Assembly (NCBI GenBank): GCA_902570425.1
Contig: CACFYB010000004.1
Span: 38,539 to 102,538 of the forward strand
DNA from: an uncultured Pelagibacteraceae bacterium
GTDB taxonomy: Bacteria > Pseudomonadota > Alphaproteobacteria > Pelagibacterales > Pelagibacteraceae
Reading direction: 5' to 3'
Length of the DNA: 64,000 bases
Shown here: in pieces, positions 28,676 through 39,200 of the stretch
Layout of the letters: every line of letters begins with the position of its first letter
Numbering within the stretch: the stretch's first letter is position 1
Program-made: the position numbers and the translations under genes
The notes under the pieces: generated by a model
The model's database searches: none
What the model saw: only the letters and a program-made list of their open reading frames with translations
What the model was told of the DNA's origin: nothing

Positions 28676-29857
28676 ATGATCAATTATATATCTAAACCGT
28701 TTAAATGGTTCTTCAAACTTGAAGCCGCAAGTGGTTTAGTTTTGTTGTTTGCTGCAATAATTGCTTTAATTATAAGTAATTCAAACTTTTCAGTTTTATA
28801 TTTCTCAACTCTAGATAAATATTTGTTTATAGGTATAAATGAATTTGGTTTAAAATTGAGTGTTTTACACTGGATTAATGATGCCTTAATGGCAGTCTTT
28901 TTTTTCTTTGTGACTTTAGAAATAAAAAGAGAATTTATTCAAGGTGAACTCTCAAATATTAAACAAGCTCTATTACCAATCATAGCAGCTGTTGGAGGAA
29001 TGTTAGTTCCAGCGTTGTTTTATATTTTCATAAATTTAGGTGATAGCGAAACTTTAAATGGATGGGCAATTCCATCAGCTACAGATATTGCTTTTTCTTT
29101 GGGAGTTTTATCTTTGTTGGGTAAAAGAGTTCCTTTATCTTTAAAAGTATTTTTAACAGCATTAGCTATAATTGATGATTTAGGAGCAATAGTAATTATC
29201 GCTCTATTCTACTCTGGAGATTTAAGCATTAAGTATTTAATTTTAATGTTATTAGCTTTTATTATTTTGTTATTAATTAACAAATTTAATATCAAAAAGT
29301 TTTTACCTTACCTAATTGTTGGACTTTTCTTATGGGATTTTACTCACAACTCAGGAATACACGCTACTATTGCTGGAGTTTTATTAGCTATGACAATCCC
29401 TCACAGAAAAAAAGAAAAAGATTTTTCTTTATTAATAAAAATTGAACATGCAATTAGTCCTTATGTTGCTTTCGGTATAATGCCTTTATTTGCATTTGCA
29501 AACGCTGGAGTATCTTTAGAAGGTTTATCTTTAGCATCGTTACTTAATAAGGTTCCTTTAGGTATAGTACTAGGACTATTCCTTGGTAAACAACTAGGTG
29601 TTTTTGTGTTTTCTTATGTATCTATAAAATTAAAAGTAGCTCAAATGCCAAACGACACAAGTTGGTATAATTTTTATGGTGTAGGAGTTCTTACTGGTAT
29701 TGGTTTCACAATGAGTTTATTTGTTGGGAATTTAGCTTTTGTTGAAAATACACAATATATGGATGGTGTAAAAATTGGAGTATTAACTGGATCATTATTG
29801 TCAACTTTATTTGGTTATTTTTTAATATTACTTACCCCGAATAAACCTAATAAATGA
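28676..29857 (+). CDS. nhaA: Na+/H+ antiporter NhaA
   Basis: VTLEIKREFIQGELS, WAIPSATDIAFSLGVLSLLG, LAIIDDLGAIVIIALFYS. Confidence 0.95.
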   Translation: MINYISKPFKWFFKLEAASGLVLLFAAIIALIISNSNFSVLYFSTLDKYLFIGINEFGLKLSVLHWINDALMAVFFFFVTLEIKREFIQGELSNIKQALLPIIAAVGGMLVPALFYIFINLGDSETLNGWAIPSATDIAFSLGVLSLLGKRVPLSLKVFLTALAIIDDLGAIVIIALFYSGDLSIKYLILMLLAFIILLLINKFNIKKFLPYLIVGLFLWDFTHNSGIHATIAGVLLAMTIPHRKKEKDFSLLIKIEHAISPYVAFGIMPLFAFANAGVSLEGLSLASLLNKVPLGIVLGLFLGKQLGVFVFSYVSIKLKVAQMPNDTSWYNFYGVGVLTGIGFTMSLFVGNLAFVENTQYMDGVKIGVLTGSLLSTLFGYFLILLTPNKPNK

Positions 29858-30396
29858 AAAAAGGAATATTTTTATTATCTATATTTATGTTTTTATTTAA
29901 ATCTTCAGCTACTGCAAACTACGAAAAAAAAATTTATGATTTCAGTATAGAGAGTATTACTGGTGAAACAATTAATTTTAAAGATTATAAAGATAAAGTT
30001 ATTTTAGTTGTAAATACAGCTAGTTATTGTGGGTTTACAAAACAATATAGTGAATTACAGGAATTGTGGGATTTGTATAAAGAAAAAGGATTGATAGTTC
30101 TTGGTGTTCCATCAAATTCATTTAATCAAGAAAAAAAAATAAATACTGAGATCAAAGAATTTTGTGAAGTAAATTTTAGTATCACTTTTCCATTAACTAC
30201 AATAACTGATGTTAAAGGAGGGAATGCTCATGATTTATTTAAATGGGCAAAAAATAATCATGGTAAATCCGCGGTCCCAAAGTGGAATTTTCATAAAATT
30301 TTAATAAATAAAGAGGGAAAAATTGAAGATACTTTTAATTCTTTTACTAAGCCAATGTCAAAAAAGATTTTAGAAAAAATTGAAAATATTTTATAA
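29854..30396 (+). CDS. glutathione peroxidase (Cys type) with signal peptide
   Basis: VNTASYCGFTKQYSELQEL, VLGVPSNSFNQE, WNFHKILINKEG. Confidence 0.93.
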   Translation: MKKGIFLLSIFMFLFKSSATANYEKKIYDFSIESITGETINFKDYKDKVILVVNTASYCGFTKQYSELQELWDLYKEKGLIVLGVPSNSFNQEKKINTEIKEFCEVNFSITFPLTTITDVKGGNAHDLFKWAKNNHGKSAVPKWNFHKILINKEGKIEDTFNSFTKPMSKKILEKIENIL

Positions 30397-31161
30397 TTTT
30401 ATAGTAAGACCATCGTAAGCTGGGGCAACATTACTAGGTAAGATCTTTTTTAAATTATTATAATCTAAGACTGGTGATAAATTAGTTAAAAAAGCCTTAT
30501 TAGGTTTAAATCTTTTTATTATTGATAGTGAACTTTCTAAATTGAAATGTGATGGATGATAATTGTACCATAAACAATCAATTATCAAATATTTTAGATT
30601 ATAGAAATATTTAAAATCTTTATTATGAATTTTACTTACATCACTAATATAAGCTAATTTTTTATCAATTATAAAACAATTAGATTTAACTTTACCATGT
30701 TCAACTTGTATTGATTTAATTTTGATAATCTTTTTATTATAATTAAAAGAAAAATTTTTTCGTAATTTATTTAATTTTAGAATTGCAGGATATTCTTTAG
30801 AAAAACTTTTGAAAATATAAGAAAAACTTTTTTTAAGATACTTTGAGGTAAATTTATCAGCGTAAACATTTATTGGTTTTCTATTATTTATAAAAAAAGA
30901 TCTTAAATCATTAATACCATGTGTTTGATCACCATGCATATGTGAATAAATAACTTTATCAATTCTTTTAATTTTATGTCTTAATAATTGTTGTCGTAAA
31001 TCAGGCGAAGTATCTATTAGTATATTTTGATAAGAAGTATTTATTATGGCAGAACATCTAGTTCTATAATTTTTATTATTTTTAGGATCACAGTTACCAA
31101 AAAAACCATCAGGTCTTGGCACACCCATTGAGCTTCCACATCCAAGTATAATAAATTTCAT
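30391..31161 (-). CDS. MBL-fold metallohydrolase (PhnP-like)
   Basis: GCGSSMGVPR, SHMHGDQTHGINDLR. Confidence 0.88.
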   Translation of the reverse strand: MKFIILGCGSSMGVPRPDGFFGNCDPKNNKNYRTRCSAIINTSYQNILIDTSPDLRQQLLRHKIKRIDKVIYSHMHGDQTHGINDLRSFFINNRKPINVYADKFTSKYLKKSFSYIFKSFSKEYPAILKLNKLRKNFSFNYNKKIIKIKSIQVEHGKVKSNCFIIDKKLAYISDVSKIHNKDFKYFYNLKYLIIDCLWYNYHPSHFNLESSLSIIKRFKPNKAFLTNLSPVLDYNNLKKILPSNVAPAYDGLTIKL

Positions 31162-31165
31162 TATT

Positions 31166-31927
31166 TTATTTAAAGAAAAGATTATTAAAATTATCTGTAG
31201 TTATTTTTATTAGATCTTGTTTTTCAATATTTTTGATTTCTGCAAGTTTGGTGGCAGTAAAATCAATAAAAGAAGGTTCATTTTTTTTTCCTCTATTTGG
31301 GGCTGGGGCAAGAAAAGGACTATCGGTTTCGATTAAAATTCTATCTGAAGGTAAAAATCTAAATGTTTCTTGTAAATTAGTAGAATTCTTAAAAGTAATT
31401 ATACCACTTGCAGAAAAAAAAGTATTAAATCTTAAAAGTTTTTCAGCGAATTTTTTTGAACCAGTGAAACAATGCATGAGAATTTTAAGATTACTATCTC
31501 TATATTCATTTAAAATTTCAAATGTTTTTTCTTCTGCATTTCTTGAATGTATTATAATTGGCACTTTTGCCTTTATTGATGCATCAATGTGAATCTTAAA
31601 ACTTTCTATTTGTTTAATTCTATCAGAGTTATCATAATAAAAATCAAGTCCAGTCTCACCAATACCAATTATTTTCTTATTTTTGTTTAAATTATTAACA
31701 ATAAACTCAGAGTCAATCTTGTTTTTATCTGCTTCATGTGGATGAATACCAATTGTTCCATAAATTATTTCATCTCTATTGACAATTTCTTTTACTCTCG
31801 AGAAGCTTTCAACTGAGGTAGAGATAGTTAAAATTTTTTTAATTCCAATATTTTTTGATCTTTTAATAATATTATCTAAATCGCTTAATAATGGTTCATG
31901 ATCTAAGTGGCAATGTGAATCAATCAT
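31166..31927 (-). CDS. TatD-family hydrolase
   Basis: MIDSHCHLDHEPL, GIHPHEA, IGETGLDFYY, ETDSPFLAP; start moved to ATG at 31927. Confidence 0.94.
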   Translation of the reverse strand: MIDSHCHLDHEPLLSDLDNIIKRSKNIGIKKILTISTSVESFSRVKEIVNRDEIIYGTIGIHPHEADKNKIDSEFIVNNLNKNKKIIGIGETGLDFYYDNSDRIKQIESFKIHIDASIKAKVPIIIHSRNAEEKTFEILNEYRDSNLKILMHCFTGSKKFAEKLLRFNTFFSASGIITFKNSTNLQETFRFLPSDRILIETDSPFLAPAPNRGKKNEPSFIDFTATKLAEIKNIEKQDLIKITTDNFNNLFFK

Positions 31928-33461
31928 TTTTTTTTTCAATTTTATTAAATAATATATCAATTTTTTTGATTAAATTTCCTTTTTTTAAAAAATTATTATT
32001 TCCAATAGAATTAAAATCTATATCTTCTTCAGTTAAATCAAAAATTTTTAATGCCTTAAGGGAGGACTCCGGAATAATCGGATATAACAAAATACTTATT
32101 TTTCTTACAATTTCAAGGGTTGTATAAACTATAGTATCTAGTCGTTCGTGATCATTCTTTTTTTTCCATGGTTCTTGATCATTGAAATATTTATTTGCTT
32201 CAAATAATGAATTTACAATAAAATTAATATAAAAATTAATATTTTGATTATCAATTTCAATTCTTATATTGTTTAAATTTTCAATATAATTATTTAAAAT
32301 TTTTTGATCATCTTTATTAAATTTTATTTTGATTGGAATCTTACTTTTACAGTTTTTAATAGCAAAAGCAGTAACTCTTTGACACAAATTTCCAAAATTA
32401 TTAGCTAAGTCACTATTTATACAATCTTCTAATCTTTGTTGAGAAATATTTCCATCATTTCCAAATGAAACTTCTTTTATGAGGTAATATCTGAGAGGAT
32501 CTAATCCATATTTTTCTATTATTTCTAAAGGATCTAAAATATTTCCTTTAGATTTTGACATTTTTTCATCATTTGAAAGTATCCAGCCGTGTCCGTAAAC
32601 TTTTTTTGGAGGTTCAATTTTAGCTGCAAGTAAAAAGGCAGGCCAATAAATTGCGTGAAATCTAAGTATATCTTTTCCAATTAAATGAATAGATGCTGGC
32701 CAAAATTTTTTGAATAAATCGTTACTTTTATTTGGATAATTTAAAGCACTAATATAATTTGTTAACGCATCTAACCAAACATAAATAACATGATTTTTAT
32801 CATTTGGAACTTTTATACCCCAGGAAAAACTTTTTCTACTTACAGATAAATCTTTTAATCCATTTTTAACAAAACTAATTACCTCATTTTTTCTTGATTC
32901 AGGTGAGATAAAATTTGGATTTTTTTCGTAAAAATCTAATAAAGGTTTTTCCCATTTAGATAACCTAAAAAAATATGACTCTTCATCAACCCACTCAACA
33001 ATAGATTTAGAAGATATGGCAATTTTTTTATCATCAATCTCTTCAATTTCATCATCATTATAAAAAGCTTCATCTGATACAGAGTACCAACCAGAATATT
33101 TTGAAAGATAGATATTATCATTTTCTTTCAATTGGTTCCAAAGACTTTGAACAGATTTTTGGTGTCTTTGTTCAGTTGTTCTTATAAAATCAGTATTAGA
33201 TAAATTTAAAGTTTTAGATAATTCTTTAAATGTTTTGCTTAATTCATCACAAAATTTTAATGTTTCAAGACCCTTTTGTTCGGCAGCTCTTTGTATTTTA
33301 AGGCCATGTTCATCTGTACCAGTTAAAAAAAAAACATTAAAACCATCCATTCTTTTGAATCTAGCAAAAAAATCAGCAATTATACTAGAGTATGCATGTC
33401 CCATATGGGGCTTAGCCGAAGGATAATAAATAGGCGTGGTTATATAAAAATTTTTATTCAT
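31920..33461 (-). CDS. metG: methionyl-tRNA synthetase
   Basis: TTPIYYPSAKPHMGHAYSSI, GTDEHGLKI, KMSKSKGN. Confidence 0.96.
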   Translation of the reverse strand: MNKNFYITTPIYYPSAKPHMGHAYSSIIADFFARFKRMDGFNVFFLTGTDEHGLKIQRAAEQKGLETLKFCDELSKTFKELSKTLNLSNTDFIRTTEQRHQKSVQSLWNQLKENDNIYLSKYSGWYSVSDEAFYNDDEIEEIDDKKIAISSKSIVEWVDEESYFFRLSKWEKPLLDFYEKNPNFISPESRKNEVISFVKNGLKDLSVSRKSFSWGIKVPNDKNHVIYVWLDALTNYISALNYPNKSNDLFKKFWPASIHLIGKDILRFHAIYWPAFLLAAKIEPPKKVYGHGWILSNDEKMSKSKGNILDPLEIIEKYGLDPLRYYLIKEVSFGNDGNISQQRLEDCINSDLANNFGNLCQRVTAFAIKNCKSKIPIKIKFNKDDQKILNNYIENLNNIRIEIDNQNINFYINFIVNSLFEANKYFNDQEPWKKKNDHERLDTIVYTTLEIVRKISILLYPIIPESSLKALKIFDLTEEDIDFNSIGNNNFLKKGNLIKKIDILFNKIEKKND

Positions 33462-34374
33462 TTAGAATTTTCGATTTAAATTCAATTAAAAAAGACTCTT
33501 CATCTAAATTGAATTTTTTGATATTATTTATTTTAGTAATAAAATAATTAAAATAATCTATATATTTAATTGATAAGTTTTTATTTAAAAAAAATTCAAT
33601 AAAATTATATAAAATAGTTTTAGTATTACTATCTTTTTTATAATTGCTATCATTTATCAAAAAAACTAAAAAATCTTTTAATCTTAAGTTTTTAGCATCA
33701 AGGTTAGATTTTTTTAAATAGTTTAATAAATTAACTAGATCACCTGGTGATGCATAATAATTAATCAAATCTTTATTTAAGATTGAATGAATATTATCAT
33801 TAATTAATTTATTTATTACGTTAATAGACTCAGAATTTGAAAGATTAATTTTGAAAATTAAACATCTAGATTTTAAAGTTGGTAATATTTTTTTATTATT
33901 ATGAATTAAAATAAAAAAAATATTTTGTGAGGGTTCTTCTAAAATCTTAAGTAAAGCATTTATTGAATTAATATTTAAAGTTTCTAGATTATCTATAATT
34001 ACAAATCTAGGCTTAGAATTAAATGAGGATTTATTTAATTCGTTAATTAAATTTCTAATTTGCTTTATTTCAATATTTTTTTTATCAGGTAAGACATCAA
34101 TATAATGTAAGTTTGGATTAGTCCTATTATTAATCAAAATAAATTGTTTACTTTTTTCGTTAATTTTCAAGTTTTCTGAGTCGTATGAGTAATCTTCATT
34201 CATAGACAAGACATAATTAATCAAATGATATGCTAAGGTACATTTGCCACAACCTTTTTGACCTGATAACAAAATTTTATTTGGAAAATTTCCAGTTGAA
34301 TATAGATTTGTCAATTCTTTAAATTCATTCTTTAGACCGTATAGTTGAATTTGATTTAATGGGGATGAATTCAT
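33454..34374 (-). CDS. holB: DNA polymerase III delta' subunit
   Basis: GQKGCGKCTLAYHLINY, NSINALLKILEEPSQNIFFILI, LKSRC. Confidence 0.9.
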   Translation of the reverse strand: MNSSPLNQIQLYGLKNEFKELTNLYSTGNFPNKILLSGQKGCGKCTLAYHLINYVLSMNEDYSYDSENLKINEKSKQFILINNRTNPNLHYIDVLPDKKNIEIKQIRNLINELNKSSFNSKPRFVIIDNLETLNINSINALLKILEEPSQNIFFILIHNNKKILPTLKSRCLIFKINLSNSESINVINKLINDNIHSILNKDLINYYASPGDLVNLLNYLKKSNLDAKNLRLKDFLVFLINDSNYKKDSNTKTILYNFIEFFLNKNLSIKYIDYFNYFITKINNIKKFNLDEESFLIEFKSKILNE

Positions 34375-34985
34375 TTTATTAAATGATTGACTTGATTTAT
34401 GATTATAGACTTATTTGATTTAATATCTAAATTTGAATCTATAATTTGGTATTTTTTAATATTTTTTTTTGCTAATTTTAAATAACCATCCTGAACATTT
34501 TTATAAAACATACTATTAAATTTATCATATCTATTAAGGTTTTTTCTTTTTTTTAAACGGAGTTTCATATTTTCGATGTTAACAATATTTAAAAATGTGA
34601 AATTTACTTTAAAATCTTTTATCAAAAAATTATTAATTTTTTTTATAAATTCTAAATTTACACCAAGGCCATAATGTTGATAAGCTATAGTTGAGTCGGT
34701 AAATCTATCAATTAAGATTACTTTTTTTTTATAATACTTTTTTAAGCTTTGGATATTTTCACTTCTTGATGCAAGATAAAGTAATAAATCAGTATTTTTA
34801 TTGAAACTATTTTTTTCTTTTAATATAAGGTTTCTAATTTTTTCTGAATTAAAAGATCCCCCAGGTTCACGTATTTTTAAAAATTTAATTCTTTTTTTTT
34901 TTAAAAATCTAGAAACATTGTTTATATGAAAAGTTTTTCCACTTCCCTCAATGCCTTCAAAAACAATTACGGGTTTGTTATACAT
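34371..34985 (-). CDS. tmk: thymidylate kinase
   Basis: VFEGIEGSGKTFHI, REPGGS, IDRFTDSTIAYQ. Confidence 0.94.
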   Translation of the reverse strand: MYNKPVIVFEGIEGSGKTFHINNVSRFLKKKRIKFLKIREPGGSFNSEKIRNLILKEKNSFNKNTDLLLYLASRSENIQSLKKYYKKKVILIDRFTDSTIAYQHYGLGVNLEFIKKINNFLIKDFKVNFTFLNIVNIENMKLRLKKRKNLNRYDKFNSMFYKNVQDGYLKLAKKNIKKYQIIDSNLDIKSNKSIIINQVNHLIK

Positions 34986-36153
34986 CGCCCCAAATCAAAT
35001 AATTTAGAGATTTCATTAATCGTGAGAAAATATTTACTTTTTTAATATCTTTTAAAGCAAGAAGATCATGTTCAGAAATAAACTCATCATCATATATAAT
35101 TCTTAATTTTCCAACTACCTGATCTTTTTTAATTGGTGCTTCAATAGGGCCATTATATTTCATAGATACTTTCAATAATTTTTTTTTAGCTTTTTTAATT
35201 GTTTTATAAATATCTTCTTTAATGTATACATCTACAAAATTTTCTTTTCCTAGCCACACATCAACTTTATCAAAAATTTGATCTTTTTTATTTATTTGGA
35301 CTAAATCAAAATTTGTTAAACCATAAGTTAACAACTTTCTACTTTCACGTGATCTACTATTTTTGGTTTCAAAACCACTTCCAACTGCAATGAGTCTTCT
35401 CCCTTTTCTTAAAATTGAAGATGCAAGAGAATATTTTTCTACAGCAAGATATCCTGTTTTAATACCATCAGCTCCAAAATTTTTGTAAAGTAATGGATTT
35501 CTGTTACCTTGTGTAATGGGATCACCGCCTGTCCTATCCCATGTAAATTCTGTTTCACTGAACCATTTATAATATTCGGGATGTTCTTTAATCAAATAAT
35601 TTGACATAATCAAAATATCTTTAACAGTCGAGTAATTATCTGGATCATTAATACCAGACGAATTGGAAAAATTTGAATTTAACATATTTAATTCTTTTGC
35701 CTTGCTAGTCATTAAAATTGCAAATTCTTCTTCAGTTCCGGCAATTCCCTCTGCTAAAGCCACGCAAGCATCATTTCCAGAGGCAACTATTATACCTTTA
35801 AGTAAATCTTCAACTGATACCTCATCCCCTACCATTATAAACATTGATGAATACCCCGCTGTTGACAATCTCCATGCATTTTCAGAAATTATAAATTTGT
35901 CTTCTAAATTTAAATCACCAGACTTAATTAAATCAAAAGCAATTATAGATGTCATAATTTTAGTCATTGATGCAGGATAAATTGATCTATCGGGTTCCTT
36001 TTCATAAAGAATTTCACCAGAAAAAAAATCTTGAAGAATTGCAGTTCTAGCTTTTACTTCGATGTTTGAATATGCTGAATGAGTTAAGATAAAATAAAAG
36101 AAATTTATAATTAATAAGTTTCTAAACATTCTTAAATATTTCCAAATTTTCAA
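34978..36153 (-). CDS. D-alanyl-D-alanine carboxypeptidase (penicillin-binding protein 5/6 family)
   Basis: YPASMTKIMTSII (SxxK), SGNDACVALAEGIAG (SxN), DGIKTGYL (KTG). Confidence 0.94.
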   Translation of the reverse strand: MKIWKYLRMFRNLLIINFFYFILTHSAYSNIEVKARTAILQDFFSGEILYEKEPDRSIYPASMTKIMTSIIAFDLIKSGDLNLEDKFIISENAWRLSTAGYSSMFIMVGDEVSVEDLLKGIIVASGNDACVALAEGIAGTEEEFAILMTSKAKELNMLNSNFSNSSGINDPDNYSTVKDILIMSNYLIKEHPEYYKWFSETEFTWDRTGGDPITQGNRNPLLYKNFGADGIKTGYLAVEKYSLASSILRKGRRLIAVGSGFETKNSRSRESRKLLTYGLTNFDLVQINKKDQIFDKVDVWLGKENFVDVYIKEDIYKTIKKAKKKLLKVSMKYNGPIEAPIKKDQVVGKLRIIYDDEFISEHDLLALKDIKKVNIFSRLMKSLNYLIWGDV

Positions 36154-36871
36154 AATTAAGAGATTTTAACTTTTCAAAAGATTCTCTTAGAGTTTTTATA
36201 TCATTAAAAGGACCTAATAATACTCTAAATTTAGTTTGAGATAATTTTGCGATTTTGCAGTCATTTAATGATGTTTCTTTTTGAATTCTTGAAACCATTA
36301 ACTTAGCTGTATTTTCATAATAGAAATCTGCTATTTTGATTGAATAAGAGAATTTTTCTTTAGGGTAACGTTTAGTTTTGTTGTTAATCTTATTAAGATC
36401 ATTTATCTGGATACCATCAATCGGTGCTTTTTCAGCAACTTTTTTTTCAGCATCAAAAGTTTTGGTTTTTTTTGCAATATAAGTTGAATCTTTTGAAACC
36501 AAAATAATTTCCAAATACGGTTCATCAAAATTTAATTCTAAATCTTCAGCAATTCTTTTTGAAATGATAGAGTTATAGAAATCAGAAAATTTTTGTTTAT
36601 TCGATTTAACTTCAGCAATTAATGATTTACCATTTTTTGGATTAGTAATTTTAACGATTGACTTTCTTTTAAGTTTATTGTGATAAATAAATAAAGATCT
36701 ATCATCAATTTTTTTTATTTTTTTTAAATTATCATCAAAAATGAGTGCAAAACCTGAATTCTTATATTTTTTTTCAATCTTTGTAATACTTGTTTTTTTT
36801 TTAGATATATTTTGATCACAACTATAAATGAATAATGAAAAAAGGAGTAATAATATAATTTTAAAATTCAT
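36122..36871 (-). CDS. RlpA/SPOR-domain lipoprotein
   Basis: Lipobox YSCDQ; double-psi beta-barrel-like region and C-terminal SPOR-like YSIKIADFYYENTAKLMVSRIQKE...FRVLLGPF. Confidence 0.75.
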   Translation of the reverse strand: MNFKIILLLLFSLFIYSCDQNISKKKTSITKIEKKYKNSGFALIFDDNLKKIKKIDDRSLFIYHNKLKRKSIVKITNPKNGKSLIAEVKSNKQKFSDFYNSIISKRIAEDLELNFDEPYLEIILVSKDSTYIAKKTKTFDAEKKVAEKAPIDGIQINDLNKINNKTKRYPKEKFSYSIKIADFYYENTAKLMVSRIQKETSLNDCKIAKLSQTKFRVLLGPFNDIKTLRESFEKLKSLNFENLEIFKNV

Positions 36872-37871
36872 TTTTAAATTTATCTTTTAATGTACATACT
36901 GCTAAAGCAAATCTTAATGATCTATTCCATTGTAAGATTATTTCGTAATTTTCGAAAACTATATACGCTGGGCTTAAAGTATCAGATCCTGGAATTATAT
37001 CTTTATCGGGTGTTATTATTGCAACTTTTTGATCTGATTTCAAAAAAGAGAAATCACTATAATCTTTTATATATTTTTTAAAAAAAATAAGTTTTTTTTT
37101 ATTCTTAATTTTTTTTGCAGAAACATTAAGATATTTTTTTGGTATTTCATCTGACAAATTTATCTTATAAAAACATGGCTTGTCTTTTTGCCAGCCAATT
37201 TTTTTTAAATAATTCGCAGCCGAAGCATAAGCATCTTCAGAATTTTTTAAATCTATATAATCATCTTTATTAAAGTCTAACGCGTGATTTTTGATAGTTG
37301 ATGGCATAAATTGAAAGAAACCAAATGCGCCAGCCCAGGAACCATATAAAGATTTATAGTTTATTTTATTATTATCAATTAATCTTAAGAGTATTAATAA
37401 TTCATTTGTAAAAAATTCAGACCTTCTTTTATCGTAGCTCAATGTTGCCAAAGAGGATAAAATATCCATTTTACCTACATACGTACCATAGTTTGTTTCA
37501 ATACCCATTAAAGATAGTAACAATTCTTTTTCAATATCAAATTTATTTTCAACTAAATTAATTAATTGTTTATTTTTTATGTAAAAATCATAACCTTTTT
37601 TAACTTTTTTTACTGAAGTTCTTTTTGATATATATGTTTTTGTATCCTCATAAAACTCAGGTTGATATCTATCGTATTTAATAACATTTGGTAAAAATTT
37701 CGTATCAGACATTACTAAATCGAAAGTTTTTTCAGATATATTATTTAGTAAGGCTTTTTCTTTAAAATTTTTTTTCCAATTTTCAAAATTAGTATATTCA
37801 TCAGCACTAGCATTAGAAATTAAAATAAATAAAACAAAAAGAAAATTTTTAATTTTTCTCATATAAATCAT
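36861..37871 (-). CDS. lytic murein transglycosylase (MltB-type)
   Basis: LLSLMGIETNYGTYVGKMDILSSLATLSYDKRR, SWAGAFGFFQFMPST. Confidence 0.93.
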   Translation of the reverse strand: MIYMRKIKNFLFVLFILISNASADEYTNFENWKKNFKEKALLNNISEKTFDLVMSDTKFLPNVIKYDRYQPEFYEDTKTYISKRTSVKKVKKGYDFYIKNKQLINLVENKFDIEKELLLSLMGIETNYGTYVGKMDILSSLATLSYDKRRSEFFTNELLILLRLIDNNKINYKSLYGSWAGAFGFFQFMPSTIKNHALDFNKDDYIDLKNSEDAYASAANYLKKIGWQKDKPCFYKINLSDEIPKKYLNVSAKKIKNKKKLIFFKKYIKDYSDFSFLKSDQKVAIITPDKDIIPGSDTLSPAYIVFENYEIILQWNRSLRFALAVCTLKDKFKNEF

Positions 37872-38727
37872 TCAAATATATAATTACAGCAATCCAAATA
37901 ATAATAAAGCTTCCAAATTTTACTAAAGAAAAATCCTCACCATAATAAAAATAACCTAAAATGAATTGTAATGTTGGTGTTATATAAAAAATCATTCCGG
38001 TTGGACCTAATCCAATAATTTCAACACCTCTTACATAAAGGAATAAAGGAATCACTGTCATTGGTCCTGCTAATAGTAAAAGTAAACTCAATCCAGGGTT
38101 TTGTAAATTAAAATCGTTTAAACCACTTTTAGAAATAAAATAAAAAACTATAAGAGCTAAAGGAAAAATATATAAACTTTCAATCAATAATCCTATGTCG
38201 GTATCAATATCAATTTTTTTTCTTACTAAGTTATAAAAAGCCCAACTTAATGCAACAATTAAACCAACCCAGGGCAATGATTTTAAATTAAATATAATCA
38301 TAATAATTATAGAAATGAAAACTAATATAATTGATAAAATTTTTTTTTTATTTAGTTCTTCTTTAAAAAAGATATTGCCAAGTAAAACACTTATTATGGG
38401 CATTATAAAATATCCAAAACTTGCATCAATAATTCTCTCAGTTGCCACAGCGTAAATCCAAATTGACCAATTAATGAATATCAAAAAACCTGATATAAAT
38501 AGTGCGAATAGTTTTTTTTTATTCTTAGTTTCTAAAATAAAAATTTTCCATTTTGAAAAAAAAGTAGTTGTAAAAACCAACATTACAGCAGTCCATAAAC
38601 ATCTATGAACAACTAGTTCTACATGTCCTATAAAAGCAACATATTCAAAATAAATAACCCCTATAAAACCCCACCAAAAAGAACCTAATGATGTTAAAAG
38701 TAAACCTTTATTAAATTCTTTATTCAT
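37849..38727 (-). CDS. rarD: RarD-type EamA transporter
   Basis: SFWWGFIGVIYFEYV, HRCLWTAVML, LNWSIWIYAVATERIIDASFGYFIMPI-like pattern. Confidence 0.9.
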   Translation of the reverse strand: MNKEFNKGLLLTSLGSFWWGFIGVIYFEYVAFIGHVELVVHRCLWTAVMLVFTTTFFSKWKIFILETKNKKKLFALFISGFLIFINWSIWIYAVATERIIDASFGYFIMPIISVLLGNIFFKEELNKKKILSIILVFISIIIMIIFNLKSLPWVGLIVALSWAFYNLVRKKIDIDTDIGLLIESLYIFPLALIVFYFISKSGLNDFNLQNPGLSLLLLLAGPMTVIPLFLYVRGVEIIGLGPTGMIFYITPTLQFILGYFYYGEDFSLVKFGSFIIIWIAVIIYLNDLYEKN

Positions 38728-38821
38728 ATCTAGATAACTTATTGAGTTAAATAATAACTTGTCTTATTAGACTATTTTATAGTTGAATTAAATATTTTTA
38801 ATTATAAAAAAGCTCTAACAC

Positions 38822-38911
38822 GGAGAGATGGCTGAGCGGTTGAAAGCACCGGTCTTGAAAACCGGCAAAGGGGCAACTCTTTCCTGGGTTCGAATCCCAG
38901 TCTCTCCGCCA
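38822..38911 (+). tRNA. tRNA-Ser (TGA)
   Basis: GGAGAGATGGCTGAGCGGTTGAAAGCACCGGTCTTGAAAACCGG...TCTCTCCGCCA; long variable arm, encoded CCA. Confidence 0.96.
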
Positions 38912-38914
38912 TTA

Positions 38915-39178
38915 TTATTTGTTTAATCTAAAATTTTTAAATAGCTCAATAATGTAACTATCATTGAATTTTATTTTATTATCATAGCCATTATATAATT
39001 TATATAAATCCTCGTCATCATTATCTAAAAATTTTTCTAAACTTAAGAGTTTGATTTCATCTATTTCGTCAATATATTTTGAAACAAAAGAAAACAATAG
39101 TTTGTCCATTTCCTTAGTACCTCTATACTGTGATCTATATAAAATTTTTTTTTTTAAATTTTCTATATTGGATTTCAT
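38915..39178 (-). CDS. sdhE: succinate dehydrogenase FAD assembly factor (SdhE family)
   Basis: RSQYRGTKEMDKLLFSFV. Confidence 0.88.
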   Translation of the reverse strand: MKSNIENLKKKILYRSQYRGTKEMDKLLFSFVSKYIDEIDEIKLLSLEKFLDNDDEDLYKLYNGYDNKIKFNDSYIIELFKNFRLNK

Positions 39179-39200
39179 AATTAGATTATAATAAAAGTTT

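Noticed and set aside
29854-30396. Possible selenocysteine glutathione peroxidase
   Set aside because: The catalytic codon is TGT (Cys) in ASYCGF; no in-frame TGA.
34978-36871. Overlap of the dacA-like and SPOR genes as evidence of a fusion
   Set aside because: Short same-strand overlap with separate signal peptides; ordinary for this compact genome.
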